A stretch of 13,166 nucleotides of DNA from DASYUM01 sp036001225 (GTDB lineage: Bacteria > Methylomirabilota > Methylomirabilia > Rokubacteriales > DASRDR01). The notes below the pieces were generated by a model, which was not told where the DNA came from, made no database searches, and saw only the letters and a program-made list of their open reading frames with translations. The position numbers and the translations under genes were made by a program. Shown piece after piece: positions 1-6,474 of this stretch. Where the stretch lies: the NCBI GenBank assembly GCA_036001225.1, contig DASYUM010000066.1, forward strand, positions 1-13,166, given 5' to 3'. The first letter of the stretch is position 1; each line of letters opens with the position of its first letter.

Positions 1-10
1 GGAGGTCGCC

Positions 11-511
11 ATGGCCGCGTCGCCAACCCTGCCGACCCCGAATCCGGCTCCGAGGTCGGCCAACCTGCTGGTCGTCGACCACGACCCCTCGACCCGCCAG
101 CTCCTGCGCGACTTCCTCGACCACGCGGGCTTCGCGACCGCCGAAGCGCCGGACGTGGACACGGCGCTCTCCCGGATCGCCTCGGCCGAGCCGGCGGCCA
201 TCGTCCTCCACGACCACCTCCCGGGAGAGCAGGGGCTGGAGATCCTCCACGTGTTGCGCGCCCACCACCCCGACCTCCCAGTCGTCTTCATCGCGCATCC
301 TCGCAACCCCGAAACCCGAGCCGCCGCAACGCGGCTGTCGCCGACCGCCTACCTGGACAAGCCGTTTCACCTCACCGAGCTGCTCTCGACCGTGCGCCGA
401 GCGGTCCCGGCCCTCGGCGCGCGCCAGAACGGCTCCCAACGGGCCGCTGTCCGGCGACGGGGCACGATTTCCGCGCGCCCCGCGGAGCTCCCGCGTGCCG
501 ACACCGCCTGA
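11..511 (+). CDS. Single-domain response regulator (CheY-like receiver)
   Basis: A 166-residue protein made of one receiver domain (about residues 18-128) and a short Arg/Ala-rich tail of about 38 residues with no recognisable output domain. The acidic pair D23/D25, the predicted phospho-acceptor D68 (context LHDHLPG) and the conserved K117 (context LDKPF) are all present. At the usual Thr/Ser position after beta-4 there is A95, so phosphorylation-dependent switching may be altered. The ATG at 11 sits behind a GGAGG at positions 1-5, which fixes the start. The gene is first in the window and runs into the PAS gene with a 17-base overlap, so it belongs to a sensor operon that may begin upstream. 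It probably accepts phosphate from one of the two kinases downstream. The receiver fold is clear; the partner is inferred. Confidence 0.85.
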   Translation: MAASPTLPTPNPAPRSANLLVVDHDPSTRQLLRDFLDHAGFATAEAPDVDTALSRIASAEPAAIVLHDHLPGEQGLEILHVLRAHHPDLPVVFIAHPRNPETRAAATRLSPTAYLDKPFHLTELLSTVRRAVPALGARQNGSQRAAVRRRGTISARPAELPRADTA

Positions 512-1073
512 GACCGATGTCGCCGTCGCCGCCGAGGGCGGCGCCGGCACGCCGGAGGTGGCCGCGCTGGACGCGGCGCGACTCGTCGCGGCAGTGCCCG
601 AGCCGGTGTTCGTGGCCGACCGGGAGGGTCGGGTGCTCCTCGCCAACGACGCGGCCGAGACCCTGCTCGGCCTCCACCCCGGCGGGGCGATGGAGCCGGC
701 GTTGACGCGCCGGCTCCCGCCTGACGAGACGCGGGCGCTCCTGACTTCGCTGCGGGAGGTCGCTGACCGCGGTGTGAGCCGGCGCGCCCGGCTTCACCCG
801 CGGGGCGCCACCGGCGAGCTGACCGCGGTCGCCTTGAGCCTGGCGGCCGTCCGGGACTCGACCGGTTGTGTGACCGGCGTCGTCGGTCTCGGACACGGCA
901 CCGGCGAGCTGGAGCGGGCGCAGACCGAGCTGCAGGAGAAGGTCGTGGACCTGGAGAGATTCGAGGAGGTGGTGGTGGGGCGCGAGCTGAAGATGATCGG
1001 GCTGGAGCGGGAGCTCGAGGCGGCGCGGTGCGAGCTCGAGCGGCTCCGGGCCCAGCCGGCGCGCGCCGGATGA
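495..1073 (+). CDS. PAS-domain sensor protein with C-terminal coiled coil
   Basis: A 192-residue protein starting at GTG 495, with GGAG seven bases upstream inside the end of the response-regulator gene. Residues about 26-137 look like a PAS fold: an opening VPEPVFVADREGRVLLAND segment typical of PAS_4/PAS_9 kinase sensors, and a final strand near residues 127-135. Residues 138-190 form a charged coiled coil carrying the VGRELKMI-LERE linker motif that usually joins a PAS domain to a histidine-kinase core. No kinase domain follows: translation stops at TGA 1071-1073, and the next gene, a kinase, starts at ATG 1070 in the -1 frame. It is therefore probably the detached sensor subunit of that kinase. 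No haem, flavin or ligand residue can be identified. The PAS assignment is by pattern only. Confidence 0.75.
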   Translation: MPTPPETDVAVAAEGGAGTPEVAALDAARLVAAVPEPVFVADREGRVLLANDAAETLLGLHPGGAMEPALTRRLPPDETRALLTSLREVADRGVSRRARLHPRGATGELTAVALSLAAVRDSTGCVTGVVGLGHGTGELERAQTELQEKVVDLERFEEVVVGRELKMIGLERELEAARCELERLRAQPARAG

Positions 1074-2110
1074 CGCCGCCGCCCGGCCCGGCGGCCACTT
1101 CGCCGCGCCCTGCCGCGATGGACGCCGAGGCCGCCGCCACCGCGCGACCCGCCTCCGCGGAGAGGTGGCGGCCAGGTCCCGAGGACTGGCGCCGCGCCCT
1201 GCTCCACGTCCTCGGCGAGTTGAACCGGGCCAACCAGCGCCTGACCGATCAGCGCCGGGCCCTGCTCCACGTCCTCGCCGACTCTCAGCAGTCCACCCTG
1301 CGCCTGGCCGCGAACCGCAAAGCCATGCTCCACCTCATGGGGGACCTCCGGCAGACGACCGCCGAGGTCGAGCGCCGCGAGACCGAGCTGCAACACAAGC
1401 AGGAGCAGCTCGTGCAGGCCGGCAAGCTGGCCACCCTGGGAGAGCTGGCGACCGGAGTCGCCCACGAGCTGAACAATCCGCTCAACAACATCGGCCTCTT
1501 CATCGGGAACGTCATCGACATGGTCCAGTTCGGCCGGCTCGATCCAGGACGCGTCCTGGGCGAGCTGGAGAGCGCCATGCGGCAGGTCCGCAAGGCCACC
1601 GAGATCATCTCCCACCTGCGCACCTTCGGTCGATCCGCGCCGGCGACCCGGGAGCCCGTGTCGATCCGCCAGGTGGTCGAGCGGGCGCTGGCCCTGGTCC
1701 ACGAGCAGCTCCGACTGCGCGACATCGAGGTGCGGGTGGACTGGGCCGACGACGCGGTGGTGGTCGGCAGCCCGATCCAGCTCGAACAGGTGTTCGTGAA
1801 CCTGCTGACCAACGCGCGTGACGCGGTGGCGCAGGTGCCCGAGAAGGCGATCCGCATCTCGTGCACCGTCGGCGACGGGGTGGTGGCGGTGGTGGTCCGC
1901 GACAGCGGCCCGGGCATCCCGGCCGGTCTCGAACGCCGGGTCTTCGACCCCTTCTTCACGACGAAAGAGGTGGGGCGGGGGACCGGTCTCGGGCTCTCCA
2001 TCACCTACGGCATCGTCAGGGACCACGGGGGGACGATCGCCGTCATCAGCCGGCCCGGAGAGGGGGCGGCCTTTCTCATCGAGCTGCCACTGGCGCCCCC
2101 CGAGCCATGA
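1070..2110 (+). CDS. Soluble sensor histidine kinase (HisKA-HATPase_c)
   Basis: A 346-residue kinase starting at ATG 1070, which overlaps the PAS gene's stop (ATGA). There is no membrane segment. Residues 1-40 are Pro/Ala-rich and low complexity. Residues 41-103 are three 21-residue repeats beginning RRALLHVL, RRALLHVL and RKAMLHLM, followed by a coiled coil. The H-box has H132 in AHELNNPL, as in NtrB/ZraS-type kinases. The ATPase domain shows the N-box around N248 (NLLTNARDA), the G1 box D278-S-G-P-G-I, the F-box FDPFFTTKE and the G2 box GTGLGLS, so it looks fully catalytic. It lacks its own sensor domain and probably takes its signal from the PAS protein next door. It also overlaps the following hybrid kinase by ATGA, implying coupled translation of all three signalling proteins. 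Confidence 0.9.
   Translation: MTPPPGPAATSPRPAAMDAEAAATARPASAERWRPGPEDWRRALLHVLGELNRANQRLTDQRRALLHVLADSQQSTLRLAANRKAMLHLMGDLRQTTAEVERRETELQHKQEQLVQAGKLATLGELATGVAHELNNPLNNIGLFIGNVIDMVQFGRLDPGRVLGELESAMRQVRKATEIISHLRTFGRSAPATREPVSIRQVVERALALVHEQLRLRDIEVRVDWADDAVVVGSPIQLEQVFVNLLTNARDAVAQVPEKAIRISCTVGDGVVAVVVRDSGPGIPAGLERRVFDPFFTTKEVGRGTGLGLSITYGIVRDHGGTIAVISRPGEGAAFLIELPLAPPEP
1190..1378 (+). repeat. Three tandem 63-bp units (21-residue repeat) in the kinase linker
   Basis: The units start at 1190, 1253 and 1316 and encode RRALLHVLGELNRAN..., RRALLHVLADSQQST... and RKAMLHLMGDLRQTT.... Units 1 and 2 share an identical 19-base stretch (1196-1214 and 1259-1277) and match at 27 of their first 30 bases. 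Unit 3 is diverged at DNA level but keeps the protein pattern R-[RK]-A-[LM]-L-H-[VL]-[LM]. Twenty-one residues is three heptads, so in-frame gain or loss of a unit would keep coiled-coil register. Confidence 0.8.
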
Positions 2111-3717
2111 GCATGCCCGGGGTGATCCCGCTCGGGCGGGTCCTCATCGTCGACGACGACCCGGCGCTCCTGGAGGCGCTGCCCCAGACGCTGACGCTCC
2201 GGGGCGAGCCGGTCGCCGTCGAGACCTGTGACGGGGCGCTCGCGGCCCTCGCCCGCATCGCCGCCACCGACTACGACGCCATCGTCACCGACGTCAAGAT
2301 GCCGGGGATGGACGGCTTGACGCTGCTGGCGGAGATCCGGCGCCGGCGGCCCGACACGCCGACCCTGCTGATCACCGGCCATGCCGACCACGAGCTGGCG
2401 ATTCGGGCCCTGCGGGCGGGCGCCTACGACTACATCCCCAAGCCCATCGACCGAGAGTACTTCCTGGTGGCGGTGCGGCGGGCTGTCCGCACCCGCCAGC
2501 TCGCCCGCGAGGTGGAGACCCAGCGCCGCGAGCTCGCGTCCCATTCCGATCGGCTCGAGGAGGTGGTCGCCGAGCGGACCCGCGAGCTGACGGAGGCCAA
2601 CCAGGCCAAGGACGAGTTCCTGGCCGTCCTCTCCCACGAGCTGCGCACGCCGCTGACCCCCATCCTCACCTGGGCCCAGATCATCCGCCACCTCTCGGAC
2701 CCGGCTCGGGTCCGTCAGGCCGCCGACGTCATCGAGCGGAACGTGCGGCTCCAGATCGCGCTCGTCGAGGACCTCTTGGATCTGACCCGGATCACCCAGG
2801 GCCGTCTGCCGCTCGACCTCAAGCCGCACGATCTGCGGGCGATCGTCCGGGGCAGCGTCGAGGTGCTCGCGGAGGCGGCGGGCCAGAAGCGCATCCGGAT
2901 CGAGCTGGTCGAGCCCGGGGTGCCGATCGCGGTGGAGGGCGACCGGGAGCGGCTGGAGCGGGTCTTCCTCAACCTGCTGAGCAACGCGGTCAAGTTCACG
3001 AGCGATGGCGGCGCGGTCCGGGTGACCCTCCAGCGGGAGGCGGAGGCGGCGGTGGTCACGGTCCACGACGACGGGGTCGGGATCGATCCCGGGTTCCTCC
3101 CCCAGATCTTCCAGATGTTCCGGCAGCAGGAGCAGGGTGCTCGCCGCCAGTACGGCGGACTGGGGGTGGGCCTCAATCTGGCCAAGCGTCTCGCCGAGCT
3201 TCATCGCGGGCAGATCGAGGTGCGGAGCGCCGGCGTCGGGCGGGGGACGGAGGTCACGGTGCGGCTGCCGCTGCTGGCGGCGCCGGCCGACCGGGCCGAG
3301 CCAGCGGCGGTCGGAACGCGCCTCGACGGTGTGCGGATCTTGATCGTGGAGGACAGCGCCGACACCGGCGACGCGACCCGGCTCCTGCTGGAAGATCTCG
3401 GGGCTCGCGTCCAGCTGGCCAAAGACGGCCTGGAGGCGCTCGACATCCTGGCCGCCGACGAGCCCGACGTGGTCCTGTGCGACCTCCGGATGCCGGGACT
3501 CGACGGCTTCGAGTTCGTCCGCCGTCTCCGGGCCGATCCTCGCCGGGCTCACGTCCCGGTGGTCGCGGTGTCGGGGTTCGCCCGGAAGGCCGACTTCCAG
3601 CGGACCGAGGAGGCGGGCTTCGACGGCCACGTCTCCAAGCCGTTCGACCTGGAGGTGCTGCTGGCCGCCCTCGCCTGCGCGGTGCAGCGGCGGCAGCCCG
3701 GCCGATCGGCGGCCTGA
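2107..3717 (+). CDS. Hybrid sensor histidine kinase (REC-HisKA-HATPase_c-REC)
   Basis: A 536-residue cytoplasmic protein starting at ATG 2107, overlapping the upstream kinase by ATGA; the reading frame stays open upstream, but this coupled start is the natural one. Domain order: receiver 1 (about 10-127, acidic D16/D17, phospho-acceptor D62, T90, K112); a coiled coil (about 128-165); HisKA with H177 in LSHELRTPL; HATPase_c with N293 in the N-box, D321-x-G-x-G-I for G1 and G350-G-L-G-V-G-L for G2; receiver 2 (about 411-527, E415/D416, phospho-acceptor D459, S489, K511). Every catalytic residue expected of the four domains is present. No transmembrane, PAS or Hpt domain is seen, so the input is probably phosphorylation of receiver 1 by another kinase. 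It is the last gene of the signalling operon. Confidence 0.93.
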   Translation: MSMPGVIPLGRVLIVDDDPALLEALPQTLTLRGEPVAVETCDGALAALARIAATDYDAIVTDVKMPGMDGLTLLAEIRRRRPDTPTLLITGHADHELAIRALRAGAYDYIPKPIDREYFLVAVRRAVRTRQLAREVETQRRELASHSDRLEEVVAERTRELTEANQAKDEFLAVLSHELRTPLTPILTWAQIIRHLSDPARVRQAADVIERNVRLQIALVEDLLDLTRITQGRLPLDLKPHDLRAIVRGSVEVLAEAAGQKRIRIELVEPGVPIAVEGDRERLERVFLNLLSNAVKFTSDGGAVRVTLQREAEAAVVTVHDDGVGIDPGFLPQIFQMFRQQEQGARRQYGGLGVGLNLAKRLAELHRGQIEVRSAGVGRGTEVTVRLPLLAAPADRAEPAAVGTRLDGVRILIVEDSADTGDATRLLLEDLGARVQLAKDGLEALDILAADEPDVVLCDLRMPGLDGFEFVRRLRADPRRAHVPVVAVSGFARKADFQRTEEAGFDGHVSKPFDLEVLLAALACAVQRRQPGRSAA

Positions 3718-3785
3718 CTCGCCGCCGCGCCCCACGGCCAGGCCGAGGCCCGCGGCCCCCCCACCCCGCTAGGACGCAGGGAGGA

Positions 3786-3824
3786 GGCGGGCCGAGGCGT
3801 ATGCCGCATACGTTGAGGCCCGCC
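3786..3824. terminator. Two-tier inverted repeat between convergent genes
   Basis: The outer arms are GGCGGGCC (3786-3793) and GGCCCGCC (3817-3824). The inner arms are CGTATG (3798-3803) and CATACG (3807-3812), around a CCG loop. The two stems are separated by a symmetric 4/4 internal loop (GAGG/TTGA). It lies in the 149-base gap between the hybrid kinase stop and the convergent aminotransferase-family gene's stop, where a bidirectional terminator is expected. No T-tract follows on either strand, so intrinsic termination is uncertain. The rest of this gap shows only GC-rich sequence. Confidence 0.5.
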
Positions 3825-3866
3825 GACGACCGAGGACGCCGCGGGGCGACGGGCATCGGCCTGGTC

Positions 3867-5273
3867 TCAGCGCCCGAGCTCGCCCTCGACCTCCGTCAGG
3901 CACTCGTCCAGGATCGCGAGGGCGGCGTCCATCTGGCGGTCGGTGACGACGAGCGGCGGGGTCAGGGTCAGCACGTTCCCCATCGTCGTCTTGAAGGAAA
4001 GCCCGCGCTCGAGCGCGCGATACATCACCGCCTCGGCCGCCGCCGGTGCCGGCGCTTTGGCGTCGCGGTCCAGGACCAGCTCGACCCCCAGGAGCAGGCC
4101 GAGGCCCCGCACGTCCCCGATCAGGGAGTGGCGCGCCTTCAGGTCGACGAGCCGCTCGAGCGCGCGGGCGCCGACCCGTCGCGCGTTGTCCACCAGCCCC
4201 TCCTCCTCGATGATCTCGATCGTGGTCAGCGCGGCCCGGGCGGTGAGGGGATTCTTCTCGTGCGTGTAGTGGCCGAGCGCCCATGCCCCCGCCACGTCCA
4301 GCTCGGGGCGCGCGATCAGCGCGGCGATGGGAACGGCGCCGCCGCCCAGGGCCTTGCCGAGCACCACGATGTCGGGCACCACGCCGAAGTGCTCGGCGAC
4401 GAACATGCGGCCGGTCTTCCCGAGCCCGGCCGGGATCTCGTCGAAGATCAGCAGGGCCCCGTGGGCGTCGCAGGCGCGGCGCACTTCTTCCCAGAAGCCG
4501 GGCGGCGGGAGATAGGGAACGCTCCGCACCGGCTCGGCGATCACGGCGGCGACGTCGCCCTCCTTTTCCAGGACGTAGCGGACGAAGCTGGCGCAGGTCG
4601 TCCGGCACACCGCGAGGTCAGGCTGTCCCTCGACGTCGCGGTAGCCGTAGGGGCAGCGGTAACAGGCGAACGGCGCCACGTGCTCGGTGCCGGCCAGGAG
4701 CGGCCCGACGGGGCCGGAGCGGAACATCGCCTCGCCCCCCACGCTGGCCGCCCCGAACCCCGCCCCGTGGAAGGCGTCCCAGAACGACACGGTCTTGAAG
4801 CGGCCGGTGGCGGCGCGGGCCAGCTTGAGCGCCATCTCGACGGCGTCGGAGCCGCTGGGGGCCAACAGAATCTTCCCGAGGGGCGCCGGGGCGATGGCGG
4901 CGAGCTTCCGGGCCAGCGCGATCGCCGGCTCGTCGGTGAAGCGGCGAGGGGCGAAGGCGAGGTCGTCGAGCTGCCGCTTGAGCGCGGCGATCAGCCGGGG
5001 ATGGCCGTAGCCGATGTGGTGGACGTTGTTGCCGTGGAAGTCCATATAGCGCCGGCCGGTGGTGTCCTCGATCCAGATGCCCTCCGCCTTGCGGACGACC
5101 GACAGGCAGGGCGTCGAGAGTGCCTGGTGGAGGAAGTAGCGGGCGTCCTCGTCGAGGAGGGCCTGCGTCGCGGGATCCACGTGACGCGCGGCCCACGCCT
5201 GGCGGTGCGGCGAGCGGTTGCTGTCGCCGTCGGCGGCTCCGGGCTCGGGCCACGCGGAAGAACCGGCCGTCAT
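3867..5273 (-). CDS. Class III aminotransferase-family PLP enzyme, possibly (R)-1-hydroxy-2-aminoethylphosphonate ammonia-lyase (PbfA-like)
   Basis: A 468-residue fold-type I PLP enzyme. D278 (in IFDEIPAG) should bind the pyridine nitrogen and K307 (in LGKALGGG) should form the internal aldimine; both are in class III context. The segments ARYFLHQALSTPCL, MDFHGNNVHHIGYGHP and GHYTHEKNP resemble a subgroup that I recall being annotated as aspartate-aminotransferase family or as the phospholyase PbfA, related to ethanolamine-phosphate phospho-lyase. PbfA removes ammonia from a hydroxylated 2-aminoethylphosphonate to give phosphonoacetaldehyde. Residues 204-227 hold four cysteines (C-x2-C-x15-C-x3-C). 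I chose ATG 5273; a TTG at 5309 in the same frame is possible but would overlap the likely promoter. It is divergent from an importer operon of the type used for polyamines or 2-aminoethylphosphonate. No PhnX or PhnW lies in this window. The family is sure; the substrate is inferred. Confidence 0.85.
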   Translation of the reverse strand: MTAGSSAWPEPGAADGDSNRSPHRQAWAARHVDPATQALLDEDARYFLHQALSTPCLSVVRKAEGIWIEDTTGRRYMDFHGNNVHHIGYGHPRLIAALKRQLDDLAFAPRRFTDEPAIALARKLAAIAPAPLGKILLAPSGSDAVEMALKLARAATGRFKTVSFWDAFHGAGFGAASVGGEAMFRSGPVGPLLAGTEHVAPFACYRCPYGYRDVEGQPDLAVCRTTCASFVRYVLEKEGDVAAVIAEPVRSVPYLPPPGFWEEVRRACDAHGALLIFDEIPAGLGKTGRMFVAEHFGVVPDIVVLGKALGGGAVPIAALIARPELDVAGAWALGHYTHEKNPLTARAALTTIEIIEEEGLVDNARRVGARALERLVDLKARHSLIGDVRGLGLLLGVELVLDRDAKAPAPAAAEAVMYRALERGLSFKTTMGNVLTLTPPLVVTDRQMDAALAILDECLTEVEGELGR

Positions 5274-5279
5274 GGGGTC

Positions 5280-5309
5280 ACCATACACTGCGCGTCGCAC
5301 GACCCGCAA
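5280..5309 (-). promoter_or_regulatory. Candidate sigma-70-type promoter for the minus-strand PLP enzyme (possibly leaderless)
   Basis: Read on the minus strand, TTGCGG (5309-5304) and TATGGT (5285-5280) are separated by 18 bases. The -10-like box ends six bases before ATG 5273, and no Shine-Dalgarno-like sequence lies between them, which would give a leaderless mRNA. This is based on pattern match only. Confidence 0.4.
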
Positions 5310-5318
5310 CGGCCCGTG

Positions 5319-5348
5319 TTGACGCTCGTTTCGGCGCCGTGGTAGCGT
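5319..5348 (+). promoter_or_regulatory. Candidate sigma-70-type promoter for the ABC importer operon
   Basis: TTGACG (5319-5324) matches the -35 consensus at five of six positions and TAGCGT (5343-5348) is a weaker -10, with an 18-base spacer. A start near 5355 would give a leader of about 30 bases carrying the strong ribosome site at 5375. It is back to back with the minus-strand candidate promoter in the same 113-base gap. Confidence 0.45.
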
Positions 5349-5374
5349 CGGGAGCGCTCGCTAACCGCAATCCC

Positions 5375-5380
5375 AGGAGG
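5375..5380 (+). promoter_or_regulatory. Strong ribosome binding site fixing the binding-protein start
   Basis: AGGAGG lies six bases before ATG 5387. The frame stays open for 89 codons upstream, but this site and the signal peptide that begins right after it decide the start. Confidence 0.8.
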
Positions 5381-5386
5381 CGCACC

Positions 5387-6430
5387 ATGGCGACCCGGCG
5401 GTCTTTCCGGCGCGGCATCCTCGTCTCCCTCGTGACGCTGGCCCTCGCCCTGGGCGGACCCGGCCTCGCCCTGGCCCAGAAGGACTTCGTGACCTACGGC
5501 CAGCCCGAGGAGGGGCCGTGGAAAGAGATCTTCGACATCTTCTGCCGCGAGCACCAGTGCCGCCACGTGGACACCGATATGTCCAGCGCCGAGGCCATCA
5601 CCAAGTTCCTGGCCGAGAAGAACCGTCCGCTGGCCAGCTCGACCGAGGTCGGCATCCTCTTCGGCCCGCTGGCCGCCCGCCAGGGCGTGGCGCTGGCCTA
5701 CAAGAACGCCTCCTGGGCCAAGCTCCCCGAGTGGGCCAAGGACCCGAACGGGCAATGGTTCGCCGTCTACTCGGGGGTGCCGAGCTTCCTCGTGAACAAG
5801 GCGCTGGTCAAGACCGTGCCCCAGAGCTGGCAGGACCTGCTTAAGCCCGAGTACAAGAACGCGATCGCCATCAACGATCCCCGCAAGTCGGGGACGGCCG
5901 TCGCCTTCCTGCTGGCCGCCACCGTCGCCCACGGCGGGGGGCCCGGCAACCTGGCTCCCGGGATCGAGTACTTCAAGAAGCTCTTCCAGGCGGGCCAGGT
6001 CAAGCCGATCGCCGCCTCCAGCGCGAACATCCAGAAGGGCGAGGTCCCGATCACGATCCGCTACGACCACGAGAACCTGCTGACCCGCGAGCGGTTCAAG
6101 AAGGAGCTGGAGCTCGACATCGTGATCCCGGCCGACGGCTCGCTCTACACGCCGTCGGTCATCGTGCTCAACCGCTATACCCCGGATCCTGCCCTGGCCC
6201 AGGCCTTCGCCGACTTCTTGCTCTCCGATCGCGGCCAGCTCATCCTGGCCCGGGCGATGGCGCGGCCGATCCGGGTCATCGCCGGCAACCTCGACGTCCC
6301 GCCTGACGTGCGCGCCCGCTGGCTGCCCGAGGAGTGGTATCGGACGCGCGTGCGCACCGTCCAGAGCTGGGACGCGTTCTCGCTCGACGAGATCCGCGAG
6401 CGCTGGACGAACGAGGTGCTCCCGCGGTAA
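5387..6430 (+). CDS. ABC transporter substrate-binding protein (Fe3+/polyamine/2-aminoethylphosphonate type)
   Basis: A 347-residue secreted protein. Residues 1-30 are a signal peptide with a T-R-R-S-F-R-R start that resembles a Tat motif, a hydrophobic core (11-29) and an ALA cleavage site before Q31. The mature part has the sequence style of extracellular solute-binding family 1/6 proteins: YGQPEEGPWKEIF near its start, a central PQSWQDLLKPEYKNAIAINDP segment for the hinge/second-lobe region, and a C-terminal FADFLLSDRGQ helix. C53 and C58 could form a disulfide. It is the first gene of an importer operon and would deliver ligand from the periplasm to the two permeases that follow. The ligand cannot be read from the sequence; the flanking PLP enzymes suggest an amino compound such as an aminophosphonate, polyamine or amino acid. 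A GC-rich hairpin separates it from the first permease. Confidence 0.85.
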   Translation: MATRRSFRRGILVSLVTLALALGGPGLALAQKDFVTYGQPEEGPWKEIFDIFCREHQCRHVDTDMSSAEAITKFLAEKNRPLASSTEVGILFGPLAARQGVALAYKNASWAKLPEWAKDPNGQWFAVYSGVPSFLVNKALVKTVPQSWQDLLKPEYKNAIAINDPRKSGTAVAFLLAATVAHGGGPGNLAPGIEYFKKLFQAGQVKPIAASSANIQKGEVPITIRYDHENLLTRERFKKELELDIVIPADGSLYTPSVIVLNRYTPDPALAQAFADFLLSDRGQLILARAMARPIRVIAGNLDVPPDVRARWLPEEWYRTRVRTVQSWDAFSLDEIRERWTNEVLPR

Positions 6431-6436
6431 CGCCGA

Positions 6437-6467
6437 CCCCGCCGGCGGGCCCTCGGGCCCGGCGGGG
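6437..6467 (+). promoter_or_regulatory. GC-rich stem-loop between binding-protein and permease genes
   Basis: CCCCGCCG and CGGCGGGG-type arms (6437-6444 with 6460-6467), plus an inner GGGCC/GGCCC stem, enclose a four-base CTCG loop; three extra bases bulge on the left arm. It sits seven bases after the binding-protein stop. Hairpins in this place often stabilise the upstream message or partly end transcription, so that more binding protein than permease is made. No T-run follows. Confidence 0.5.
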
Positions 6468-6474
6468 CCCGGGG

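Noticed and set aside
1040..1073. Programmed -1 frameshift joining the PAS and kinase genes
   Set aside because: The frames would permit a -1 shift, but I see no X-XXY-YYZ slippery heptamer in the right register before the stop, and the ATGA overlap gives a simpler coupled-initiation explanation.
794..2026. Minus-strand open frame of 410 codons opposite the PAS and kinase genes
   Set aside because: Its translation has no recognisable motif and mirrors two well-supported genes.
2005..3735. Long minus-strand open frame of 576 codons opposite the hybrid kinase gene
   Set aside because: Its translation is Arg/Asp/Val/Leu-rich with no domain pattern, while the opposite strand encodes an intact multi-domain kinase. 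Long antisense frames are expected at this GC content.
5274..5309. TTG 5309 as the start of the minus-strand PLP enzyme
   Set aside because: It adds 12 residues not typical of the family, uses a rare start codon and would sit inside the likely -35 box; ATG 5273 is preferred.
3477..5345. Long + strand open frame of 622 codons across the gap and opposite the PLP-enzyme gene
   Set aside because: It spans the end of one real gene, an intergenic hairpin and the antisense of another, and its product is low-complexity Gly/Arg/Glu-rich.
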